Source: Trema orientale (lineage: Eukaryota > Streptophyta > Magnoliopsida > Rosales > Cannabaceae). From it: DNA of 64,000 nt. Positions 34,237 through 46,500 of the stretch are shown in pieces. A model generated the notes under the pieces. The model saw only the letters and a list, made by a program, of their open reading frames with translations. It was not told the DNA's origin and ran no database searches. The stretch lies in assembly GCA_002914845.1 (NCBI GenBank), contig JXTC01000005.1:797904-861903 (forward strand). The letters are read 5' to 3'. Position 1 is the first letter of the stretch, and each line of letters starts with the position of its first letter. A program made the position numbers and the translations under genes.

Positions 34237-35734
34237 AAAGTTCGACCAACTTTGAAGGGGAGGGGGAAAAAAAGGACAACTACTAAAAGATACTGTATTG
34301 TATTTCTGCAATTTTAATACTACTTTTGCTTATGCAAAAATTATATTTTTAAATTAAGAATTTTTAAAATTTTGAACCATTCGAGCCAAGTTTGACCAAT
34401 TCATTTTATTGTTTTAAGGTAATTTCATTTAGATTTTAGGTGTTCTACAACAAGAATATGTCAATTCCAATTCGGATTTAGCTTTGAGTTAAAGAAAAAA
34501 TTGGTCATTTTGTGAATGGAGAGTACAAATTTTTATAAATTCTTAATGTGGAAACATAATTTTGAAAAAAGTCAAAAGATAGGATTAAAGTTATAAAAAG
34601 GCCACAATTAGTTTTTTTTGGTAAAACAATCGAAAAAACAAAATCAAATACACCGAAAAGAAACTGATCGAACTAAATTAAGTGGATTCAAGTCTTAGCA
34701 AACAGAGCCCGAAAAAAAAAACGACCAAAAGAAAAGCACAAAAAAAATGTTTAAAATAGGTTGTATATATTTGTTAAAAAAAAATTTTTCTTTTTTTGAA
34801 ATGAAAAAAAAATTAAATCTTTAAAAGCATTATTTATAAATAAATTGAAAGGGCTAAGCCAAAACGAGAACCAAAAAACTAAAGCTGAATAATTTGAAAA
34901 CTAAATAAATCAAATTTAATTTTATTAGTTGGAGTATAGTTGCAAATCGGCCGAAAACAGACTAAATTCTAATTAGTTTGAGTTGCGCCAAACAGACCAA
35001 TTAACAAATTACCAAAAACAACTTGGGCAATTACTCACTCATCCCTCGAAGAAGAACAAAATACACGAAAGACTCGGACAATTAGAACAGATCAAATGAT
35101 CAGGGCCAGGCTACGGACAGGAAATTCCGAAATCAATTTATCCAAGTATCGAAAAGCCTTGTGTACAATCAGTAAGGCTGCCATTTTAGGGTGACGAGAG
35201 ATTAGAGACTAGACAAATTTCCAAACAACCAGTAACCCAGTAATACACCTAAATTTCCTAACAAAAAGAAAATGAAAATGCTCAAATGGACTCAAATGCC
35301 ATCACGTAACCGATGAGTACCACTTCTGCAGGATCTTAAAGCACAATCAACACCCTTCAAACTACCGATGGCATTTGTTTCAATTCGAACAAACGAAAAA
35401 GATAAGAGAACCAAGAGGAGCATACAGAAACAGTAAGAAAAGTTTTCTTTTTCTACAAGAACTAAACAAGACAACATTGCTGGTATTGCGGTCATCCTAA
35501 TTACTCTCCACAATAACCTAGTAAGTACTACAGTTTGATCATCAACATTAGAAATACAGCTTCCCACCATGAGAAGAGCAAGAAGCATGACACATATCAC
35601 AGATTAACACACAGACCATCGCTACCATTAAAAGGTTAGTGATTACAGACAAGCCATTGTAATTTGTAAAAGCAGATGAGATTGGGGTCATATCATATAT
35701 CAGTGGTTACCATCTTCAATGAGAGTAGTCATGT

Positions 35735-38531
35735 CTATCGGTAGTAAGCCTGCTGATAAGCTGGTGCCATACCATTGCCATAACCGCCATATGCAGGATA
35801 GGTCAAGGGAGCTCCAGGGTATGATCCAGCCATGGGGGCTGCCTCAGGTGAGTACACATAAGGGTTTGTCGGTGGGCTTCTGCTGCCATACATGTTTGGT
35901 GGGGAATGGTATGGAGGAACCGGAGCAGGGTATTGAGCGTGTGAAGGAGACCTGACAAATGTTGGAGCAGTAGGGAATGAAGATACGTATGCATTCGTCA
36001 AGCGGCCAGCCTTAGCTGGAGGCATAGGGCCTCCATTGTTGGCTCGTGTTCGCTTGTTGGCAGGGACTTGAACCGGCTTTCTCTTCTCTGTCTTGCCCTT
36101 CTCTAGCTGTTCAAGACGCTTCTTGAGATTCTCAGGAGGGAATTCAGCCTCAAGTTTGTACTCTTCTATGCACTTGATGACAGCTCGGAGTGCTGACTGC
36201 TCCTTACGGCCAGCTAAGTGCTGTGGAAAATCGAAGTGAAAGAACATCAGCTAGTTGAAAATGTAAACCTTCCACTGATTCCTCCAATATAGAACAAATC
36301 CTGAGACATTTCTAGAACCATTCTTCCTAATGAATAAAAGTAGAAAGGCAACCCAACAAATTAAAGAATAGCAGTTTATCATATCACTAATAATAATAGT
36401 ATAATTTCCTAGCTCAAAAACTTGAAACCATCATAATTTATGACCAGATCAATGATGCACAACAATTTGTAATTACCAAATTATCAAGGCCTGGACAACA
36501 ACCTATATGATGTATGACCAGCATATAATGCAAGAACTAGTCTGCTACTTACAAGAACTACCAATACCATGACTACCTGTCAGAAATTTAAGCAGGTAAG
36601 GTAAGGAGATGATTTTTCTCCTTTTTTTAATTTTTTTTTTTTTTTTTTTGGAGATGTAACAACTATATTTAGGAACCATGAAAGACATACCGCAGCTCGG
36701 CCAGTGTTATTGGGATCCTCCAAAATGGAGGCCGCAGCCTTCTTAGCATCTTTCAGAAATGCTTTGAGCAGAGGAACAGGAGGAAACTTGTCCACAAGGC
36801 CAACTTCATATGTGAAATGTACTGCATCAAGCTGCTGTCCTTTATTAATTAATTCTTCAATCATATCTGTATACAGCACGTCCAGATAATTAGAACTCCA
36901 TTTCAACTTCCTACGGAAAATTGTAACCGAAGGCAACTAAGTATTCACCACTGACTGACACCATGGTTCAAGAAAAGGGGTGTCAGAAGGAAGGAGTAAA
37001 GAAAGGCATAAGCTCCATGGCATGTATAACTAATACGATAAATTGACGTATTGAGTATATATATATATACACATTTTCTCTTCAGTGGGGAAAAAAGCTA
37101 AATGTGGCAATGATATCGACGCCTATAACTAACTCTCATAGTTCCATTCAATAAACGAGTTCCGAGATTTTAAGGTAACTGATCTCCTTAAACAAGAATG
37201 CATCAAGCTAGTAACAGCATCCCACTTATATGCAGTATTCCTACACCATCAAGTTAATACTCATATCTCCAACTCCACGGCCAATAAAACATTTTGATGC
37301 CAAGCACCAGACACCTTCCAATTAAGTGTAAACAAATCTCATTAAGTCAATAATTCTATTAAAAATGTTTGCAATCCACTCAAGTATAGCTCACATATTA
37401 GAGTCTATAGTGCAACGGAAAATCCAAAAATCATAATCAGGTCAACATTTAAATGATCTACTCCTAAATGGGTGATGAGTCAATATACTAATAAAGAAGA
37501 AATCATCACTAACGAAGACTATCAATATGAGCTTAACACCAAGCAAATGATCAAGATAGCATATAATTCGTCAAACCCAACTATAGTAATGGCGAGAAAA
37601 AGAAGAACAAATCTAGCAACGAACCAGGCATTTTATCAGAGAGGCCAAGCGAAACTGCGAGCTTCGGCATCTGCTTCCGCCAGGCAGACCCAACCACAAG
37701 CTTCCTGTACAAATTCACGTCTTCCTTCTTCACAATACCAAAAGTCACCAAATGTTGCAGGAAGGTATGAACATCAGGGGTCTTCACATTCTCTATCCCC
37801 CCACGCTCTTCCAAGCTCGCCTTCCAAGTTTCCGCGATCTTCTTCGCCCGTTCCTTCACGCTCGGCGTCACCAGAAGCCTCGATTTCCCGATCACCGGGT
37901 CCACCACCACCGGAATCAGCGACTCCAGCATCAGAACACAAGCCCAGCCCAAATCGTTACCCCTTTCAGTCTTATCCACCCTCTTATCCACCGGAAAAAC
38001 CTCCGATATCGCTTCAATAACGAACCTCGCCGGATCGACGCACTCCGCCAAAGCCAGAGGCATCTGAGCCCTAAGAGCGTCCAATTCCTTCTTCTTCCCA
38101 GTCACGAACCTCCATAACCCTGGCGAGTCCATTTTCAGGCAAAAACATTTCAGCTTCAGGAGCAAACCCTCGCCATCGTCGACCTCTCCATCTTCGTCGC
38201 CGTCGCCGGCGGTGTCTCTCTCCAAGGCCATGATCGCCGCCTCCTTGCTCACCTCGACCTTACCTAGCGCGATCTTGACACTACCTTCGATGGTGACCTC
38301 CCGCCTCTCAAGCTCATGGAGTGACTCCTTGGTCTCCTCATCCAGGGTTTGGATTTTGCGCTTGATAGCCTCCGACTTCTTCAGGAGGTTCTGCTCCAAC
38401 GAGGTGAAGTGATCGGAGAGCTCCTTCCACAGCAGAGTACAGCTCGTCATCAGAGAAGTCTGCCTCTGGAACTCGTCGAAACTCGGCGGAGTCAACTCGG
38501 TCAACTCGCCGGGATCGGGGATAGACCCCAT
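35735..38531 (-). CDS. FRL4A: FRIGIDA-like protein (FRL4 type)
   Basis: Three coding exons: 37625-38531, 36691-36866 and 35735-36220, together 1,569 nt and 522 residues, close to the roughly 530 of Arabidopsis FRL4. Residues 30-100 are a coiled coil (SLEQNLLKKSEAIKRKIQTL). The Frigida domain spans about 120-425, including PARFVIEAISEVFPVDKR, NDLGWACVLMLESLIPVV and ELINKGQQLDAVHF. The C-terminal 100 residues are Pro/Tyr/Ala-rich (PVPPYHSPPNMYGSRSPP) and likely disordered. The family includes FRIGIDA, a scaffold for FLC activation, but FRL4 members are not proven flowering regulators. The Arabidopsis pair At3g22440/At4g14900 lies in the two blocks that match this window, which supports the FRL4 assignment. 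I cannot choose between 4A and 4B, since they arose after the split. Confidence 0.9.
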
Positions 38532-40512
38532 GGTTATCGAACTGTGTCAACTCAGTAGCCAAAGAAAGAAATAAGAGTGAAAACCGAAACTGAAACCCTA
38601 GAATTGCAGAGAGAGAGAGAGAGAGAGATTGGGCAGATAGGATAAAGCTAGCTGAAGAAAGAGGAAGACATTGAGATGACGTGGACGGTTGATAAGGCGA
38701 CACGTGTAGGCGGCGTCCGAGAAAAAGTTGTCCGAAGGGGACGATTCTAGAATGCGCCACGGGTGCGTAGAACCGAAGTCTATACATGCGGTAACAGCAC
38801 GGGAAGTTGCTAAATTGCGCACATGGGGTGAGGGTGTGTAGGATAAGGTTACTATTAGTATTATTTGTTTTTTTGGAAAGCTAAAGCGCGAAATGATGAC
38901 GTATGTAAGGGAGTGTTTGGGAGAGGGGAATTTAGTTGGCTCACTTTCCCGGAAACCGAAGTTAGATCAAAGAGAGACAAAAAAAAAGCAAAAGCTGGCT
39001 GGGTGGTGGGGAGTGGAGTGGAGTGGGCCAGGCCCACTGACCACCACATGGGTGGAGTCAGATAAAGTAAAGACATTGTGGGATTAATATTTATCCACAC
39101 TTGCTACTGACTATAGTGTCAAAGTGTCTACTACTGCTGCCCACTGTATCGAGCGTGAGCCATGAGAAAAAAAAAAAAAAAAAAAGTTGAGAGCACGCCA
39201 CATACTCACTCACATACCCATTAATGTTTTGTATTTTTATATATTATTATATATTTTTGGTTGAATATATAATTTTTTTATGGGGTTAAGTAAGTTAGGC
39301 CTTTTTCTGCTTTTAGAGAGAAATTAAAAAAAAAAAAAAAAAGGTAAGTTAGACCTTAGGCGCTGTCTTTAGGTACACAAGGGAATCTCACTGTGTTTAA
39401 CATGGCATCGATTAATTGGGTATAGTGTTTCTCGATAGGGTTTTGGAACATTGTCTAGAACTGTTAGGAGTTGGGCCCTCATGGGGTAATGTCACGGGCC
39501 CACTTCAAAGCCCAATGGTTTGACACGTGACGTGAACAGCCCGGTCCATTGGATTCTAGGACCACCTATATGGGGTCAGCAACCAACCTCATTTGATGAT
39601 CCTAGGCCTTAGATTTTTAAAATTTTTGTACCACCACTCGCTTCCTTTTTAAGTGGGTCCATCCGTCTAAGTTTCCGGTCGCGTTCAATACGAACTCATA
39701 ATGGTATGCACGTCAAAACTTATTTTTATCAAATTTTAAGAAATCAACGCAAAGATATTTAGGACAAACAATTTGTAAACAAAATTTGGTAAGAGCAAAG
39801 TGATGATGACACACAAGGCGAAACCCTTTCTTTGTAAGTTGTAGCCAAATCCAGAACGCACAGGAAACACTAAACAAGGTTGTCTCAACTTTCACATCAA
39901 GGATGCATATGCACAAAGATATTACTGAAGCAGCAAGCAATCCCCCCATGTGAATATGGGTAAACTTTTTCAGAATCAACCCTTCTTAGCCATTTACCCC
40001 CACCCAAACCAGATTAATTATACTTAGTTTACCCCCGAAAAAAAAAAAATAAATAAATCGGAGAGAGAGCATTGGGATCATTGCTTCAGGTCTAAGAAAT
40101 CTTGTCAACCACCATCTGTTGAGAACTGATATAAAGATAAAAGTGCAAATCCGCTTTCTTCTTCCTCAGTGGAATTTCTGGTTTGATTATGGGAGTTGAG
40201 TTTTGTGCCTATGTCCAATGCAGAATTGTGTAGTAAAACAACCCTATTAATAACGATAGAAACAATCTGTACTCTGTATAACACAAGAATGCCATTGAGT
40301 TTCCAAAAATTATAAGAAGCATTTAATGGGGGTCGCTGTTGGCCTCATGACACCTTCTATAGGCTATTAAATTACATAAAAGGTTCGAAATCACCTACCA
40401 ACACAGACGGCCCACCCCCATCAACCAGCATAAAGAAAGGCACCATGTGTTCTTAAACCAAAAAGTCAATGTGAATAAAATTACTACAATACCTTGAGAT
40501 GTTGATCAAAAT
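38532..40512. other. Spacer between FRIGIDA-like and XS-domain genes
   Basis: The left part is the FRIGIDA-like promoter, with an (AG)n tract in the leader (about 38611-38628). Two A-runs (about 39167-39184 and 39325-39342) and GGCCCA/TGGGCC motifs (about 39025-39035) are present. The right end is the XS-gene 3' UTR. No gene seen. Confidence 0.5.
38677..38706 (-). promoter_or_regulatory. ACGT-core motifs (TGACGTGG and G-box CACGTG) upstream of FRIGIDA-like gene
   Basis: TGACGTGG at 38677-38684 and the palindromic G-box CACGTG at 38701-38706 lie about 150-175 bases upstream of the FRIGIDA-like ATG. Such motifs are bound by bZIP and bHLH factors. Function here is inferred only. Confidence 0.45.
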
Positions 40513-43500
40513 TTATTTGGATGATTTGTATTCCCTCTGGCTTTCGATCACAACTTTCTTTCTTGTGTCGAAGTCGATTTTGTCCAGATCACTAGCAGTT
40601 CCAACATAGCCATAGAAAATCCTCTTTTTCTCCCGCGTTCTCTCATCGAATTTCATGAGGTTTGGATTGTTCTCATCATCCTTGCTGCCTAGTGTCAAAG
40701 GCTGTAGACGGGCCCATGCCTTGCGTCCATGGTTGCTCCGTTCAAAATATTCAGCCAAACGGTTGGCTTCCTTAAGACCTGCTTGGTCACTGGAAAATTT
40801 GACGAGTGTTATACCCAAATGGCCTTCTCTCCCATACAAAGATTTTGACTTGCCGCCAGTGCATCCCAACTCTGAAAAAGAAGAAATCAAATCTCTCATT
40901 CAAATTCTAACTGTATAAGGGAGCCCAAAGGATTATCGGGGAACAGTTATCTGCATGGTGCACAGGAAAGGCAGCTTCCACACCAATGAGTACTCTCAGA
41001 TCCTCTTAAGGGGAAGCAAAACACAAGCCATCAGGAGGCGTTTAGAAACAGTGCATGGATTGATTGCTGTGAGGCTCTCACATGGTGTAAGCAAATATAA
41101 AAAGTCTAGTTATTCGATGGAACAGAAAGTCACAACACATTGCAGTCTGATATAAAAGGCAACATGCAAATATCCATCAAATGTGGTTGTTAAAGATGAG
41201 AAAACCCGAGTTAACTCGACTCTCTTTTATCACTGTTAAAGCTGTATACCTATGCACGGATGGGCCCAGAACTACAATTCATCATACATGACCACAAATT
41301 TGACTAAATCGAGTTCACATAGCTCATCAAAACCCAGCTAAAGCCGTTACTTTGAGTTTTGACTAATGACAAATTTAAATTGCACAGGCCATGAACATGA
41401 TTCGAAAACATGTCCAGGTTACAAGCCCAAATAATTCAACTTCCAAAGACATACAGTGTTAAATAAAGGCAGGGAACCCCAGATTCTAGTGACCAGCAAT
41501 TTTCGTCGTCGAGAAAGATAACATAAGAGTTGCGTCAATCAAAACAAAACAACACACAACCATGTTAAAGTATCTCCAGACTTTCGAGTCCACATCAGTA
41601 CTATGGTGCTTCTATTAAATGCTCTCAGATAAACACATGACAAGAACAACATGACAAATTGCACCAATGCATCATAAAAGCTAAAGCAGGTAAAAATGAA
41701 CTCTCAAATAATTTAATGAATAATCTGCAACGACTTACAATGTAAAGGATTAATCAAGATGACAATTAGATACTAAAGTACAAAGAATCAATTTCAAGGT
41801 GGCTCACAACAAGCAAGGGAATACCCCACCCCCAAAAAAGTAGGGGAAAAATTATATAAAAGCTCTTCATGGAAACTAAATTCAACTAGGCCTTCAGCCA
41901 GCTTTACATGATCCGTATTATACCCCATAAAAGGGGATCTTTTCTATCCTAACTAATACAACTCCCACAAAATACTCCATAAAACTTTATGGGGTGGTAA
42001 CTCCTCAAATTACATACAATCTCTTAACAAGAAAGTAGCTAGAACAAAATATGAACAAAATGCTCACTTTCAATCCTATTGTTGGCATGAAGTGAACAAT
42101 GTCTATTGGAAAAATCAACCAAAAGAGGGGTCAGGAAATAAAGAAAAAGGCAAAAGTTCCCCCTGGCTTCTTATAGTCCAGAGGAAACAAGTAAGATAGA
42201 TCAATAATCTAATAACAGTAAGGGAATGTATTCCAGCCAAAAAAGGAAAAACAATAGGGGATTGTACGATTCTGTTAATCAGCATTCAACACAAGTTGAG
42301 CTTAATATCCTGTAGTGGTAACTACCAGCCATTTTGCAATAAGGCTTCAATTCACTGTCTGCCAAGACCAGCTTTAAACATTTTGATAGTCAAAATATTG
42401 TACACCATTCACTTTTTCCTCTTAAGACAATTGTACACCATATAACTAGTTGGCTTCCTCAGCTCTAACCAATTTGCCAGAAGCATAAGTTAGTTAAGTA
42501 TGTATTGTAATTAGAAGGCTCGGGTTGGGTATGAGTAGGGTTTGGAACAATGCCAAGTCTAAGGTTGTCACTAATGGGCAAATTTATGGTTTAGAATTAG
42601 TAATTAGCCTCGATTACCAGTGAGACAACATAGTAAAAGCATTCAACAAAAGACAGGCTATATCCAAGACAGAAAACGCTTTCGAGAAATCAACTTCTAT
42701 TCTACTAGGGGACCATTGACTAGATTTAACATGCAATAACACTTGCTTGATTAAAGGAAAGCCCTCCTTTCTGAAGGGAAATGTTAATGCCATCAGCATG
42801 AAGAATGAAAAAATAAAAAAATGAAAGTGCACGTTATACCTCTAATTTTGTTATCCATAACTTTGTTTCCCAAACCTTCCATGCGGCCATCTTTGTTCTT
42901 TCCTGTAATTGTATTATGAATTATCACCATTGGCGGCCAAATAACCAGATCATCCCGGTTTGCTGCTGCTTCATCAGCAGAAAGATACTGATACGCCTTT
43001 GAGTTATCAGGAGGTTTTGAGTAGTTCCACCCCATTAAAACACAAAGAGCTTTGTGCAAGCCCAAGTGATCAACTCGCAGGTCAGCATTATCTGAGTTGT
43101 AAGTGTGCATGATGAGGCTATGTGTATCCGGAAAATCTTTAGAAGACCTGAAACGTTGCATACAAGGGCATTGAAGAACATATTTATAAACAAGCTCTCA
43201 GGTATCATCAAGAGCCTATATGTCAAGCTTATATGAAACAAATGAAGGCAATGCATTCACCAGTAGGGGTGCCTTCAAGGCAAACAATAACTGCAGTTAT
43301 TCATCAAGCAAGATAGGAAACACATCTTCAATACATTGCAATTACACAAGAACTGAAAAGCATTGGATTTGTATTAAAATCAATCAAACAAGGGAAAATT
43401 AAATCTAAGATTCTGTATGTAATAACAAACGTATCAACACAGAAGCTCTTGAAAAATGAAATAAGTAAATTTCAAAACTATTCAACAATAGATATACTAC

Positions 43501-46500
43501 AGTTACTACTGATTGATTTTTCCCATATCTTTATGCTTTTGCAGTAAGAATCTCATATAAGATGACACTTTTCTCTTGAAAGTGTTGAACTCTAACTTAG
43601 CCTGGCTGCTGAAAATAATGTACTACTAGCCCGTGCCACACATTTGTAAGAATCATCATGTAGCCAACTTTTTTCTTTTCGATACTCATCCTCCAGCTAA
43701 ACCTGACAATCTTTGGGAGACAAGAAACTGTAGCATATTATTGCTAGGTAGATCAGAATCGAACCCCAGATCTCATGGGAGCAAACCATGGGCCTGACCA
43801 CTCGACCCTCATGGGTGTTAGCCAATCTTTTCTATTGCTGACAACTTTCTCTAAAGACTACAAAAGTGCTATTAATGCACATCTCTTTTAGAAAAAAACA
43901 ATACGTATAAATACACATATATTTGCTTCTCTGAAGCTTTTCCTGTCTTAAAAATCACCAACCTATGGGCTAGCAGATGAGCAGGAACGAGCAATTTGTT
44001 GAGTTTAGTTCTGGAGCTCAAGCAAAATTCAAACTCGCCGTGTCAGAATTGGTCTGTAAAATTTACCAACAGGCAAAAAACTAATTTCTAAACTACACAA
44101 GCAAGTTCAAAATCAATACGATATATCTTTCAACTGCATTCAACTAAAATTCATCTAATTCCAAACCACGTCTATGGCTCATAACGGGATTTGGAAACCA
44201 AATTTAAGACTTTACAACACATTTAAGTGGTTAATAAAGTCTCCACATCATCACGTATCAGACCTAACAATGCCTCCCCCTCTGAAAAAACTATAAGGCT
44301 CCTACAGAAAACCAAGTAATTAACCATGTATTCGACACTTCAGGATAGCCAGACGTTTGAAAGCGCCTTTACAAATATTATTAAGCTACTATTAGGAACA
44401 CCCAAAAAAAAGTGTTTTTACAGTCAAGTATTTTTGGAACCAATGCCAACTAACAAAGTGGAATTGAAGACAAGCTTGACCCAGGATCAACTGGGACCAT
44501 ATCCTGTAAGATAGATTATACTGTAGAAAAAAGCAAAAAGAAACTAAAAGTACAAGATATGGTCCAAAAGCAACTTCAACCCCAAACATGGCCCGATGGC
44601 TGAGACCATATCACTAAACAAGATAACTGAGATTGTCAAGTAACAAGCTTCATTATCCAATAAAGGAAATTCGGGTAATTAGGACATGGACACAAACAAT
44701 ATTTCCTGCCTTCATTTTGCAAAGAGACATAAATACTATAAATTCTCTCTGTCAGACACATAAATATAATAACTCTTCCTGTCTACCTGAATCCTATCAC
44801 AAAATTCAAGCTCATAAAAAGTACCGACACATAAATATAATAAATTCTATCTGTCCACCTGAATCCTAACACAAATTACAAAATGAAAGTGCATAAACTT
44901 TTTCCCCTACATGCCGAGCACCTAGACATTGCAAACATTCTAACCAACCAAAGAAAGTGAAATGAAAGTGGGCTCCAGGAACCAGCTGCTGGAAGAAAGA
45001 GAGCCACCAGTTAACTAACAGTTATAAATTTCTACTGATAAAAATATGTTCCGTCAAAAATGAATATATACATATATATATATATATATATATCTAATCC
45101 ATCCCTTAGTAAACAGTCCATATTGCATTTTAATCTGGTCTTCTATGCATTAAAAAATAGTCAAGAACATCAGAAAACTTCGAGGAAACAATGAAATGGA
45201 GATTGAATTTTAACTATTTTGATCACAAACCAAAAATGGAGATAAAACTACATTATCGAGCAAGCAAGCAAACACATAGATAAAACAATAACCATACTCT
45301 ATCTCATGCTCCTGCAGCAGATGACAAAGTGAGTTAGGCTTGCTACTCAACCCAAATCCTAATTTCTTTTATGATAATCAAACTCCACATGAATCCTAAT
45401 TTCTGTTATGATAATCAAACTCCACATGGCCCCATATACAATCTGAAGTGTAGCGCCCAACAGCCTATTGAGTAGGGCAAGCTTCAGGCCCATTACTTGT
45501 ACAAAAACTTATGGAACCACTTAATCCGAAAAAAACAATAAATTTACTAGGAAAGAGTGTGAACCCATGATATTCAAGAAATAAAGTGTACTAACAAGTA
45601 AAGCATCAAACCTCACACATACCCATGAAAATCACATCTATAATCGTCTTCAGAGGAATCAAAAGATACAAATATCGTTAACTTTGTTAGCTCGATCTCC
45701 TTTGAGCTAAGAGTTTCTGAAAACTCAATTCAGGCTCAAAATCTTTATGGATGAATTCAACCAAAATCAAACTACAGCCGAAGCTCAGTCAGTAAGCTCT
45801 GGGCAAAACAACCAAGTTTAGGGCAATACCCAATCAATTGTTACATAAATACAGCATGTGCATCTACCAATCATGTACATCTACAGATAGCACCAACTAC
45901 AATTCCGCATGTTCAGCAGAGGTTTAAGAGGAATTCATGCTGCCATTAAACGATGTCGAAAGGCAATTCAAGAACCTGGACCAACGGTCATCCCAAAACA
46001 ATAAACGATGATACAGGCAATTCACAATATCCTCACAAACAATATTACTGTGGACCAAAAAAATTTAACATATTATCAACTTGTCTACATCCTGTCCAAT
46101 AACTATTTGACTTGGGCTATAATATTTCAAGTTCGATAAAAATAATAGAAAGAAAAATGTCAACGGAAAAATCTCAGTCAGTTCATTTTGCAGAAGAATA
46201 TAGTGCATATACTTATATGCATTAAAAAGATACCTAAGTAGAAAGGAGATTACCACAACCGAAAGAAATTGGCTGAGAAAATGATCAAATAGATCCTTTA
46301 ACAAGCTTTTCAGTTGCCGGCAAAGCCAGAAAAGAATTATGATAATAGGAAAAGAAAACCTCACTAGAGAAGCAAATGAAGATGGCAAATAACATCCAGT
46401 TATTGCTCAACCATTAGTTTAATACAGGTTCTTGCATATTAATACACAAAACTGTCATAAAAGAAGACGGAGCAAATCTCAGGGTTCAGAAAATTGGTAA

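Larger units (their letters stand above)
33137..35734. other. Spacer between L18-like and FRIGIDA-like genes
   Basis: AT-rich. It contains a 39-bp tandem duplication (33802-33879), a second short duplication of a CCTT(T/C)CAAATTTAGAAACC motif right after it, an A28 run (34206-34233) and a run of GAGTC(T/C)AA motifs at about 33655-33745. The 3' UTR of the FRIGIDA-like gene occupies the right end. No gene seen. Confidence 0.5.

Noticed and set aside
37472-38117. Plus-strand open frames opposite FRIGIDA-like exon 1
   Set aside because: Antisense to a conserved coding exon; Ser/Pro-rich translation without a recognisable domain.
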